This document shows, one piece after another, positions 1-4,915 of a stretch of DNA of 5,527 nucleotides. How positions within the stretch are numbered: position 1 is the first letter of the stretch; the number at the start of each line of letters is the position of its first letter. The stretch covers positions 1 through 5,527 of the forward strand of contig SMYP01000030.1 of assembly GCA_007050895.1 (NCBI GenBank). The letters are read 5' to 3'. Source of the DNA: Candidatus Bathyarchaeota archaeon. Lineage in GTDB: Archaea > Thermoproteota > Bathyarchaeia > Bathyarchaeales > UBA233. A program made the position numbers and the translations under genes. The notes under the pieces are model-generated. The model searched no databases, had not been told where the DNA came from, and was given only the letters and a program-made list of their open reading frames with translations.

Positions 1-48
1 TTCAGCAGAAAAATGGTGTTGACGGAATTAAGTTGGGTGGGTTGAGCT

Positions 49-159
49 TTAATCCTCTAAATTTGGCAAAAATTCAATAATTCTAGCAAGCCGTTTAACT
101 AACGCATATTCAAACTTCTGGTCATGTTCTATATTCACAAGTTGCACTGGCCTTCCCAT
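49..159 (-). CDS. Possible small ORF or gene remnant, 36 codons
   Basis: An ATG at 159 opens 36 codons ending in TAA. The product would begin MGRPVQLVNIEHDQ and end in a helix-like stretch (residues 16-31) rich in alternating charged and aliphatic residues, which looks protein-like rather than random. The frame stays open upstream to a TAA near 202, with no further ATG, GTG or TTG start. There is no SD before the ATG. It may be the remnant of a longer gene, a real small protein, or chance. I do not recognise it. Confidence 0.2.
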   Translation of the reverse strand: MGRPVQLVNIEHDQKFEYALVKRLARIIEFLPNLED

Positions 160-204
160 AATGAATTCAATAGCTGGCAGATTTATAGCAATTCTCTTTG
201 CTTA

Positions 205-280
205 CACTTCGAACTTCGAAGTGACCGAGTTTTTTTTTCCGCAATTTTAACATTTTAATGTAATTTTTTTAACTTTTTTA
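205..280 (+). terminator. Palindrome plus T-tracts, terminator-like
   Basis: Bases 205-223 are a perfect 19-base inverted repeat, CACTTCGAA-C-TTCGAAGTG, able to form a stem of about 7 pairs with a 5-base loop. Six bases later comes a run of nine T, then runs of seven and six T at 264-270 and 274-279. Poly-U tracts are the main known signal for transcription termination in Archaea, so this should stop plus-strand transcripts coming from the left edge. The palindrome also contains a direct repeat (ACTTCGA twice), and could instead be a protein-binding site. Confidence 0.4.
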
Positions 281-303
281 TCCTAAAATTGAAGGTTATA
301 ATC

Positions 304-447
304 CTATCCCGCATCAGAAACAACGTTTTTTTGTCTGATGCAATGCTTTAATTGATTAGCTCTATTACAACAGCCTTTGTGATTGTCGAATTCTGGACAG
401 CTAAAACAGCTAGTGGCTTGGTTATCCATTAACTCTAACTTCCTCAT
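304..447 (-). CDS. Small cysteine-rich protein, putative metal-binding
   Basis: A 47-codon ORF whose product has five cysteines in its centre: C14-x2-C17-x8-C26-C27-x8-C36, with H23 and H35 nearby. The stretch SCFSCPEFDNHKGCC is characteristic. The spacing suggests a small zinc or iron-sulfur binding domain, by analogy with other short CxxC proteins; I do not recognise a named family. The start is uncertain. The ATG at 447 has no SD, while a second in-frame ATG at 429 (41 residues) lies 12 bases after a GAGG at 445-442. The frame is also open upstream, with a GTG at 477. It is likely monocistronic and soluble, with no signal peptide or membrane segment. Its last codons overlap the inverted repeat at 311-341. 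Ordered cysteine spacing is the main support; a chance ORF is not excluded. Confidence 0.5.
   Translation of the reverse strand: MRKLELMDNQATSCFSCPEFDNHKGCCNRANQLKHCIRQKNVVSDAG
311..341. repeat. Inverted repeat at the end of the cysteine-rich ORF
   Basis: GCATCAGA (311-318) pairs perfectly with TCTGATGC (334-341) around a 15-base loop. CAA (321-323) and TTG (331-333) can add three pairs behind a 2-base bulge. On the minus strand the hairpin covers the last codons of the small cysteine-rich ORF, so it may protect the mRNA 3' end. No T-tract follows on that strand, so it is not a classical terminator. Confidence 0.4.
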
Positions 448-720
448 ATTGGGGGCGTGCCATATTCCACAATGCACTCTCGGAATAATTATTTGAAAGC
501 GTTAATTTGTTTTGTGTTTCAAATTGACTACGTCATTCCAGAATGAGGTTGGCGTGCATTGCTTATTTTTCATTTTTACGTTTGCAAGAACACTTGAAAT
601 GTTTGGAAATGAAATAAAAGTAAAGTGTATTGGCATCATTGTTACTCTGATGTCTGAGGTTGGCGAAAATGAAAAATATCACCTTTGAGATAGTTATTCT
701 TTTGGGAGGATGAGAATATA
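448..720. other. Divergent intergenic region between two small genes
   Basis: This stretch separates two small genes reading away from each other, so it should hold both promoters. An AT-rich segment near 485-495 could be the minus-strand TATA box. It also holds an 8-base inverted repeat, CAATGCAC (470-477) with GTGCATTG (554-561), a small hairpin CATTC-CA-GAATG near 534-545, and an 11-base direct repeat TGAGGTTGGCG at 544-554 and 655-665. I see no gene in it. A small untranslated RNA is possible but unsupported. Confidence 0.4.
672..709 (+). promoter_or_regulatory. TATA-like box and SD of the zinc-ribbon gene
   Basis: AAAAATAT at 672-679 is a plausible archaeal TATA-like box; a start of transcription about 25 bases later would fall near 702. 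GGAGG at 705-709, within GGGAGGATGA, is the strongest SD in the left half of the window. It is separated from the GTG at 721 by 11 bases and from the ATG at 733 by 23, which favours the GTG. The SD is clear; the TATA assignment is weak. Confidence 0.4.
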
Positions 721-894
721 GTGGAAAGTGTTATGGTTGAGTATGTGAAGGGAGCTCCACCTGATAGGTGGCACTGGTGCAAGAACTGTACACAATATCC
801 ACTAGTTGTCTACAATCGGCGTTCAAAAAGACCAGATCATGATCTCTGTGATCAGTGTAAAGCAAAAGAAGACAATCAAAACTGTACAACCTGA
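721..894 (+). CDS. Small zinc-ribbon-like CxxC...CxxC protein
   Basis: A 57-residue product with two paired-cysteine knuckles, C20-x2-C23 and C43-x2-C46, 19 residues apart, the usual layout of a zinc ribbon. The first knuckle sits in RWHWCKNCTQYP and the second in DLCDQCKAKE; a fifth cysteine is at 55. The tryptophan-rich entry to the first knuckle and RPDHDLC before the second look like a conserved small-protein family that I seem to remember only as hypothetical. The product is highly charged, without signal peptide or membrane helix, so probably cytoplasmic, perhaps a nucleic-acid or protein adaptor (inference). GTG 721 is chosen because GGAGG at 705-709 is correctly placed for it; ATG 733 would give 53 residues. 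It stands alone, divergent from the other cysteine-rich ORF and about 430 bases before the nuclease gene. Confidence 0.7.
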   Translation: MESVMVEYVKGAPPDRWHWCKNCTQYPLVVYNRRSKRPDHDLCDQCKAKEDNQNCTT

Positions 895-1041
895 AAAGAT
901 ATGCAGAATGATACGTGCTTCTCACTTGAGTCACTAAACACTGCATCTTCTAGTTTTACCCAAGTTATTTTAGGTTAATTGTATATTTCTATCGGGCTAT
1001 GTTTTGTAGGTTTTCTAAAGACAACAAATCGCAAAATTTAG

Positions 1042-1125
1042 GAATCAGTCAAGAAGGTCGTTATAGAAGGAGCAAAGTTTGGTAAGAACAGGCTCACAAT
1101 TTACAAAAAGGAGGAGGGGCACTAA
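1042..1125 (+). pseudogene. Possible gene remnant, 27 codons without a start
   Basis: This frame runs directly from a TAG at 1039-1041 to a TAA at 1123-1125 and reads ESVKKVVIEGAKFGKNRLTI, then a lysine/glutamate-rich end. The alternating hydrophobic and basic pattern looks like the final beta strands of a real protein, yet it has no ATG, GTG or TTG start. It may be the tail of a decayed or frameshifted gene. The overlapping frame from about 1001 gives no better continuation. It is short enough to be chance. Confidence 0.2.
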
Positions 1126-1164
1126 AGTAACTAACTTTTGGAAGGAAGGGTATTAAGGAAACAA

Positions 1165-1222
1165 AAAGGTAGTCAAAGAAGTGAAAAGAAATTGCCTATC
1201 TTTTGTTTAATGCACTACCTTT
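1165..1222. repeat. 9-base inverted repeat, long loop
   Basis: AAAGGTAGT (1165-1173) is the exact reverse complement of ACTACCTTT (1214-1222), separated by 40 bases. The right arm runs on into a pyrimidine-rich stretch (TTTCTTTATTCC). It could form a stem in RNA of either strand. No gene ends just before it, so its role is unknown. Confidence 0.3.
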
Positions 1223-1282
1223 CTTTATTCCAATTCTATGATTTTTAGAAAACAGATAAAATTTCCACAAAGTTATTAGAAC

Positions 1283-1301
1283 TGAATCTTTAATAGATTC
1301 A
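1283..1301 (+). promoter_or_regulatory. Palindromic TATA region of the nuclease gene
   Basis: TGAATCT-TTAAT-AGATTCA is a perfect inverted repeat with 7-base arms and a 5-base centre. It contains TTTAATA (1289-1295), a good archaeal TATA-like box placed about 35 bases before the ATG at 1327, so transcription would start near 1318. An inverted repeat covering a TATA box is the usual arrangement of an archaeal repressor operator. The winged-helix domain of the nuclease itself is one possible ligand (inference). Confidence 0.4.
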
Positions 1302-1326
1302 ATAAGTCTGATATGGTGTTTCCAGA

Positions 1327-2061
1327 ATGGTGCCTTTTTTCAATTTAAAAGAATCGATTATTGAAGCATTAAACGCCTTAGGCGGTTCAGGTACAGCAAC
1401 TGAAGTACGGAACTATATCAAGTCAAAATACGGAAAAGACTGGCGAGAAATTGGTAAAATAATGGACGACTTGTGTGAGGAGAGCAAGTCTTCCTTTTTC
1501 CTTCCAACCGACAGGGTGCTTACGAAAACTGGGCAAGGCAAATACTCCATAAAAAAAATCGTTGTTCCTGACCTATCAGAAATGAATACGCAACACATGG
1601 AAACATTATCTGAGTTAGGACTAGATCGAAAGGTTTTCAGTTTCAGAGGAGCTGAAGAAATTCTGAGGAGAAAAGGTCAACTTACTACTATCATGCAGGC
1701 TGCTTCCCTGACAGACCTTTCATCAACTAATAATCATGATAAGATACAGCATTTTCTTCATAAGAACATGTGGGACGTCGAGGTATCGCTGTTTCCAGTG
1801 GCAGCTTACAAGCTTGATGCATTTAAAGAGAAAACAGCAATTGAGATTGAAAGGTCATTTATCGACGTGATACATAGGTCCTTTTTCAGATGTCTTTTGG
1901 CTTATGCAAAAAACCAATTAGATGTATTAGTTTTCATAATTCCCACCTACAAGGAACCCAAATTTGAAAGCGTGAAAAGAGACTTGCAAGTGTTCAAAGA
2001 GGTAATTCCTTACCCAGTTTACTTGGTAGGTGTTACCCCTCTCAGCACTGGTCAAATCTAG
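1327..2061 (+). CDS. Winged-helix plus BglII-like restriction endonuclease
   Basis: A 244-residue cytoplasmic protein in two parts. Residues 5-75 read as a winged helix-turn-helix (LKESIIEALNALGGSGTATE, then a basic helix and a TGQGKYSI wing), similar in style to HARE-HTH modules that accompany restriction enzymes. Residues about 140-240 match the BglII/BamHI class of nuclease: K162-L-D164-A-F-K, then A-I-E173-I-E175. The D-to-E spacing of nine residues and the E-x-E/Q end are those I recall for the BglII active site (D84, E93, Q95). A helix and a hydrophobic strand (LDVLVFIIP, 198-206) follow, as expected of the fold. It should cut double-stranded DNA with Mg2+. No methyltransferase is adjacent. 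ATG 1327 is the only sensible start; a weak GGTG lies at 1315-1318 and the leader is probably short. The class is fairly sure; site specificity and activity are unknown. Confidence 0.7.
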   Translation: MVPFFNLKESIIEALNALGGSGTATEVRNYIKSKYGKDWREIGKIMDDLCEESKSSFFLPTDRVLTKTGQGKYSIKKIVVPDLSEMNTQHMETLSELGLDRKVFSFRGAEEILRRKGQLTTIMQAASLTDLSSTNNHDKIQHFLHKNMWDVEVSLFPVAAYKLDAFKEKTAIEIERSFIDVIHRSFFRCLLAYAKNQLDVLVFIIPTYKEPKFESVKRDLQVFKEVIPYPVYLVGVTPLSTGQI

Positions 2062-2180
2062 AATGTTTTAAAACTTAGGAAAAGAAATGATTTCTCTAAA
2101 GCAACGCCTATTTTCATTATGAATTGCCTCTGGTTCAACATATGAGAGGAGGAGACAGTCTGCTGAGCAACAGTCTTCGT
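2062..2180. other. Convergent gap between nuclease and secY
   Basis: Both flanking genes end here. GTTTTAAAAC (2065-2074), a perfect 10-base palindrome, comes four bases after the nuclease stop. On the minus strand, after secY, a weak 6-pair hairpin (CTGTTG/CAGCAG, near 2158-2171) is followed by a pyrimidine-rich run. No strong T-tract terminator is seen on either strand. The adenylate kinase gene that often follows secY in Archaea is absent. Confidence 0.4.
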
Positions 2181-3584
2181 TTATTCTCCAAGTATTCTTC
2201 TAAATGCAGGGAACATTTCCGCCGCGCGCTCGCGCATCAACAATTCATAATACTGATAGATTATGCCAACTGATAGCAGGATGCCTGTTCCTGTTCCGAA
2301 TACGCCTAGGAAATCCGCAATTCCTGCTATTAAACCTACTATTATTCCCCCGAGAACTGTAACTACTGGAATATATCGTTTGAGAATCGCTTGTATGGGT
2401 CTTCCAGAACGCCTGTAGCCTGGAATTTGCATGCCTGAATCCATAAGTTGCTTCGCTACTTTGTCTGGTCCGAGACCACCCACTTCAAGCCAAATTAGAG
2501 AGAAAACCGCACAAAATCCCACAAGAATCGCTAAGTATACGGCGGCTCTTATTGGTTCAGCTGCTGTGCTAACGAGGTCATTCGGTGGAGTTACAAAGTA
2601 AGCAAGCCCTCCAACAGGCGTAACGCCACTGGTTGTCCTGTTGTAGTCACCTATGATTTGGAAGAAGAGGTTCGTTCCTGGAGGTGGTGCTCCCATTTGA
2701 CTCCAGAGAAGCTGAGAGAAAAAGTAGACGTTAGCGAAAAGCGCTGACGCAAAGATAACTGGAAGGTTAGAAACGTACAAAAGCTTGATTGGATAACGGC
2801 TGCGGAAGCCTTTATACCCAGCGTAAGTCATGGGCAACTCAACCCTAACACCTTCTAAATAAATTATCACCAAGAAGGTGACAATTGTCGCGATAAAACC
2901 CACAAGAGAAGGATATGCACCTAAGCCAAGCACCCAATCCGTTACAGTCTGTCCCCCTCTTAGAAGCAAATCAAGTGATCCCACGAATAAGCCGGTTCCA
3001 GGATTAAACGTCTGCCAGAGAATGTTCTGTGCAACTCCAGCCATAATGAAGAGGCTGATTCCGCTACCCAGACCCCAGCCTTTTTGAACGAGTTCATCCA
3101 TCAACATCACAATTATTCCAGCGCCTATAAGTTGAAGGAATATAACTATGACTGTTGGTCCTGCAAGGGTGCCATACATACCGCTTATTATGTAGGCAGA
3201 AGCTTGAATTCCAGTGAGAAGTATGGAGAAGAATTTGCTGGCCACCGTGAATAAGCCTCTGTCTTGAGAGTCTGACATATCAGCTTGTATGATAGCGGAG
3301 CCAACTAGTAGCTGCAGTATTAAGCCTGCAGTAACTATGGGACCTATACCGAGTTCCATGAGTGTACCGCGGTTTGAAGCGAAAATCACTCTCAAGGAAC
3401 CATAATATTCTTGCACATCTCCGCTGATTCCGTAAAGGGGTATTTCGGTCATAACCAAGTAAACGATAAGGACAAGTGCGGTCCAGAAGATTTTTTCATT
3501 GAAGCCTACTTTGCGCTCAGGAACCTTGATTTCAGGCAGAATTCTTGCGAGCGGTCTGAAGAGGCTTAGGAATCTTCCGGCCAT
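2181..3584 (-). CDS. Protein translocase subunit SecY
   Basis: The pore-forming subunit of the Sec61/SecYEG translocon in the cytoplasmic membrane, which passes unfolded preproteins and inserts membrane proteins. It has 467 residues, normal for archaeal SecY, and about ten hydrophobic segments: TM1 near 31-52, TM2 after the plug near 79-98, then 117-137, 143-163, 172-192, 225-244, 268-294, 347-366, 405-425 and 429-448. The plug region (about 53-75), the cytosolic TM6-TM7 loop with RYPIKLLYVSNLPVIF (264-279) and the TM8-TM9 loop GGLGPDKVAKQLMDSG (369-384) with its basic RRSGR are in place, so it looks functional. ATG 3584 is 9 bases after the uL15 stop; GGAGAG in the last uL15 codons (3602-3597) serves as SD. 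It is the last gene of the hsp20-uL15-secY operon. Confidence 0.97.
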   Translation of the reverse strand: MAGRFLSLFRPLARILPEIKVPERKVGFNEKIFWTALVLIVYLVMTEIPLYGISGDVQEYYGSLRVIFASNRGTLMELGIGPIVTAGLILQLLVGSAIIQADMSDSQDRGLFTVASKFFSILLTGIQASAYIISGMYGTLAGPTVIVIFLQLIGAGIIVMLMDELVQKGWGLGSGISLFIMAGVAQNILWQTFNPGTGLFVGSLDLLLRGGQTVTDWVLGLGAYPSLVGFIATIVTFLVIIYLEGVRVELPMTYAGYKGFRSRYPIKLLYVSNLPVIFASALFANVYFFSQLLWSQMGAPPPGTNLFFQIIGDYNRTTSGVTPVGGLAYFVTPPNDLVSTAAEPIRAAVYLAILVGFCAVFSLIWLEVGGLGPDKVAKQLMDSGMQIPGYRRSGRPIQAILKRYIPVVTVLGGIIVGLIAGIADFLGVFGTGTGILLSVGIIYQYYELLMRERAAEMFPAFRRILGE

Positions 3585-3593
3585 TGAGTGAAA

Positions 3594-4031
3594 TTACTCT
3601 CCGTTTTCCTTGGACTGGGCTAGTACTTGTCCGCCAGCTTTCTTTATTTTTTCTTCTGCAGTTTTAGAGCAGACAGGTACAGTTACAGTTAAGGGTTTTG
3701 TGATTTTACCGGTGCCAAGAAGTTTAGTGTACCCTAGGCTAGTTAGGTTCACGTGTGTTTTGCCGTTTTCTTTTTCTGTCGAGATCATGGATATTTCTTC
3801 GAGTTTGGCGACGTTGATGATTTTTTCTTTGCGTTTAAGGCTTTGGGGTGAAGTGAACCCATGTTTGCCGAAATAGTCTGGTTCGTGGGTTGTAACATAA
3901 CTCCAGAGGTGTTTATGGCGTCCTACTTTTCGCTGACCCTTCGAACCTGCATCTCTGTGTTGGCCGATTCTACCGTAGCCATGTGTTCGGCTGCCACGCA
4001 TCTTTCTCGTTTTTCTTTCTTTATGAGGCAT
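3594..4031 (-). CDS. rpl15: Large-subunit ribosomal protein uL15, archaeal type
   Basis: A 145-residue protein of the 50S subunit, of the archaeal/eukaryotic (L27a-like) form. The N-terminal extension is glycine-, arginine- and histidine-rich (KMRGSRTHGYGRIGQHRDAG, 10-29, then GRHKH) and would thread into 23S rRNA. The globular C-terminal domain carries LGYTKLLGTGKITKPLTVTV (98-117) and the final KIKKAGG (128-134), both typical. The start at ATG 4031 lies one base after the stop of the Hsp20 gene with no SD of its own, so translation is probably coupled. In most Archaea uL15 follows uL30 and precedes secY; here the second link is kept and the first is not. Confidence 0.96.
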   Translation of the reverse strand: MPHKERKTRKMRGSRTHGYGRIGQHRDAGSKGQRKVGRHKHLWSYVTTHEPDYFGKHGFTSPQSLKRKEKIINVAKLEEISMISTEKENGKTHVNLTSLGYTKLLGTGKITKPLTVTVPVCSKTAEEKIKKAGGQVLAQSKENGE

Positions 4032-4032
4032 T

Positions 4033-4479
4033 CTAATCAGCTTTTTTGTTTATTGTTTCTTTTTTTTGAAGTTTGATTTCAAGCACACCGTTTTTGAAGG
4101 TAGTGCTGATGGCGTTTGGAACAACTACCTTGGGAAGATTTAAGCTTTTATAGTACCTGCGGTTTTTCGCTTTGGCTGATAGCGTTATTTTCTGGTCTTT
4201 CACATGTATTTTCAGGGTTTCCTTATTAAAGCCTGCGATTTCCGCGACTATAGTTATCCACTTTTTCTCTTGAAAAATATCAATAAGCGGTTTGGGATCC
4301 TTCCATTTGCGTCTGGCATAACTTTGAGTAGATCTGTAATGCTGCGGATAAAGTTTCCTTGAAGTGCGCATGTTTTCAACGCGCTGGGTTTTAGAGTGGC
4401 TTTCAGTGTCATCCCTAATTTGACCGTTTAAATCCAGCCACTTTAAGTGCTTTCTGCTTCGACGCCACTTCATGCTCAA
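4033..4479 (-). CDS. Small heat-shock protein, Hsp20/alpha-crystallin family
   Basis: An ATP-independent holdase that binds unfolding proteins, cytoplasmic. Counted from ATG 4473, residues 1-60 are a very basic, probably disordered N-terminus (MKWRRSRKHLKW...) and 62-137 form the alpha-crystallin domain: PLIDIF, then ITIVAEIAGFNKETLKIHV, KITLSA, LNLPKVV and the signature FKNGVLEIKL (127-136). The segment between KITLSA and LNLP is only about 11 residues, too short for the beta-6 loop used for dimerisation in IbpB-like proteins. No C-terminal I-x-I motif follows. TTG 4479 is preferred because AGGAG (4492-4488) stands 8 bases before it; ATG 4473 is 14 bases away, and ATG 4512 would lie only 7 bases from the TATA box, before the likely transcript start. 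It leads an operon with uL15 one base behind. Confidence 0.88.
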   Translation of the reverse strand: MSMKWRRSRKHLKWLDLNGQIRDDTESHSKTQRVENMRTSRKLYPQHYRSTQSYARRKWKDPKPLIDIFQEKKWITIVAEIAGFNKETLKIHVKDQKITLSAKAKNRRYYKSLNLPKVVVPNAISTTFKNGVLEIKLQKKETINKKAD

Positions 4480-4487
4480 GATTCTTT

Positions 4488-4492
4488 CTCCT
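4488..4492 (-). promoter_or_regulatory. SD deciding the Hsp20 start
   Basis: AGGAG on the minus strand, within TTTAGGAGAAAG. Its 8-base spacing to TTG 4479 is ideal, whereas the spacing to ATG 4473 (14 bases) is long, and the ATGs at 4512 and 4506 lie upstream of it. The SD thus argues for TTG initiation, which shortens the product by 11 residues relative to the longest frame. Confidence 0.5.
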
Positions 4493-4518
4493 AAATACAA
4501 AGGCATTTCCAACCTAAC

Positions 4519-4525
4519 TATAAAA
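4519..4525. promoter_or_regulatory. Shared TATA box, divergent hsp20 and thioredoxin
   Basis: The plus strand reads TATAAAA and the minus strand TTTTATA, a near-perfect archaeal box A in the minus direction. Minus-strand transcription would start near 4496, just before the Hsp20 SD. Plus-strand transcription would start near 4548, eight bases before ATG 4556 of the thioredoxin gene. No other TATA-like element sits at a suitable distance from either gene, so this one may serve both. Confidence 0.5.
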
Positions 4526-4555
4526 TGTATCGCACAAAAAGCAAAAATAATCGCT

Positions 4556-4906
4556 ATGCTCCAGAAAGCTCAAAACGAAAAATTGGTTAGCAAGCCTCTT
4601 ACATTAACTGACAGTAACTTCAATATGGAAGTAGCAAAACACAAGTTAATTGTTGTTGATTTCTGGGCTCCATGGTGTGGTCCTTGCAGAATGGTTGACC
4701 CAATTCTAGAAGAACTGGCAAATGAGTACGCTGGAAGGGTAGCATTCGGTAAGTTAAATGTCGATGAAAATACAATTATCCCGCGCAGATTCGGAGTTCA
4801 AGGTATACCTACATTGATTGTTTTCAAAGATGGTAAAGCAGTTGACACTCTGGTAGGGGCTTGTCCGAAATCTCATATAGAATCAAAGTTTAAACCATAC
4901 TTCTAG
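4556..4906 (+). CDS. Thioredoxin
   Basis: A cytoplasmic dithiol-disulfide oxidoreductase that reduces protein disulfides. It has 116 residues from ATG 4556, with the active site W40-C41-G-P-C44, the buried aspartate D35 before it (VVDFWAPWC), the cis-proline in GIPTLIVFKDGK (about 87-98) and a closing helix, so all catalytic features are present. ATG 4556 is chosen over an in-frame ATG at 4472. The extra 28 codons would begin upstream of the TATA box and overlap the start of the Hsp20 gene, and thioredoxins normally begin close to here. The mRNA is probably almost leaderless, as no SD is seen. It starts divergently from the Hsp20 gene, and the next gene begins 9 bases after its stop, so they likely form one transcript. 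The final residues SKFKPYF are slightly unusual. Confidence 0.94.
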   Translation: MLQKAQNEKLVSKPLTLTDSNFNMEVAKHKLIVVDFWAPWCGPCRMVDPILEELANEYAGRVAFGKLNVDENTIIPRRFGVQGIPTLIVFKDGKAVDTLVGACPKSHIESKFKPYF

Positions 4907-4915
4907 AAAAGAAAG

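Larger units (their letters stand above)
1..303. other. AT-rich region without a confident gene
   Basis: No confident gene is visible. On the minus strand 49-204 is open but has only a 36-codon ATG-started segment, listed separately. On the plus strand a frame open from base 3 to a TAA at 78-80 could be the tail of a gene entering from the left, but 25 codons are too few to decide. From 205 on, a perfect palindrome is followed by three T-tracts (230-238, 264-270, 274-279), which suggests that plus-strand transcription ends here. A short palindrome with arms ACATT/AATGT lies at 250-261. Confidence 0.5.
895..1326. other. Intergenic region before the nuclease gene
   Basis: No intact gene is visible in these 432 bases. 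Short ATG-started frames exist, such as 25 codons from about 902 and 28 codons from about 1001, but their translations are unconvincing. The region holds a start-less protein-like fragment (1042-1125), a 9-base inverted repeat (1165-1222) and a palindromic promoter element (1283-1301), each listed separately. Between 1100 and 1200 the plus strand is strongly purine-rich. Confidence 0.45.

Noticed and set aside
3..80. Plus-strand frame open from the left edge, ending with a TAA at 78-80
   Set aside because: 25 codons without a family signal, overlapping an equally plausible minus-strand frame; it cannot be told from chance, although the T-tracts after 230 would suit a gene end.
834..853. AGATCATGATCT palindrome and three GATC sites within 20 bases
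   Set aside because: They lie inside the zinc-ribbon coding sequence and follow from its codons; a link to the BglII-like nuclease would be speculation, as its target site is unknown.
731..946. 71-codon minus-strand ORF
   Set aside because: It is the antisense shadow of the zinc-ribbon gene at 721-894, which has an SD and ordered CxxC motifs; the minus-strand translation shows no recognisable domain.
1..1326. CRISPR array, tRNA or insertion sequence in the gene-poor left part
   Set aside because: No regularly spaced repeats, no cloverleaf pattern and no transposase frame or terminal repeats were seen by eye.
3610..4076. Plus-strand ORFs of 88 and 71 codons across the uL15 gene
   Set aside because: Both are antisense to the well-recognised uL15 gene and show no domain of their own.
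4480..4512. Longer Hsp20 start at ATG 4512 or 4506
   Set aside because: These codons lie before the SD and between the TATA box and the predicted transcript start, so they are probably not in the mRNA.
4472..4555. N-terminal extension of the thioredoxin from ATG 4472
   Set aside because: It begins upstream of the TATA box and overlaps the Hsp20 start; thioredoxins normally start near ATG 4556.
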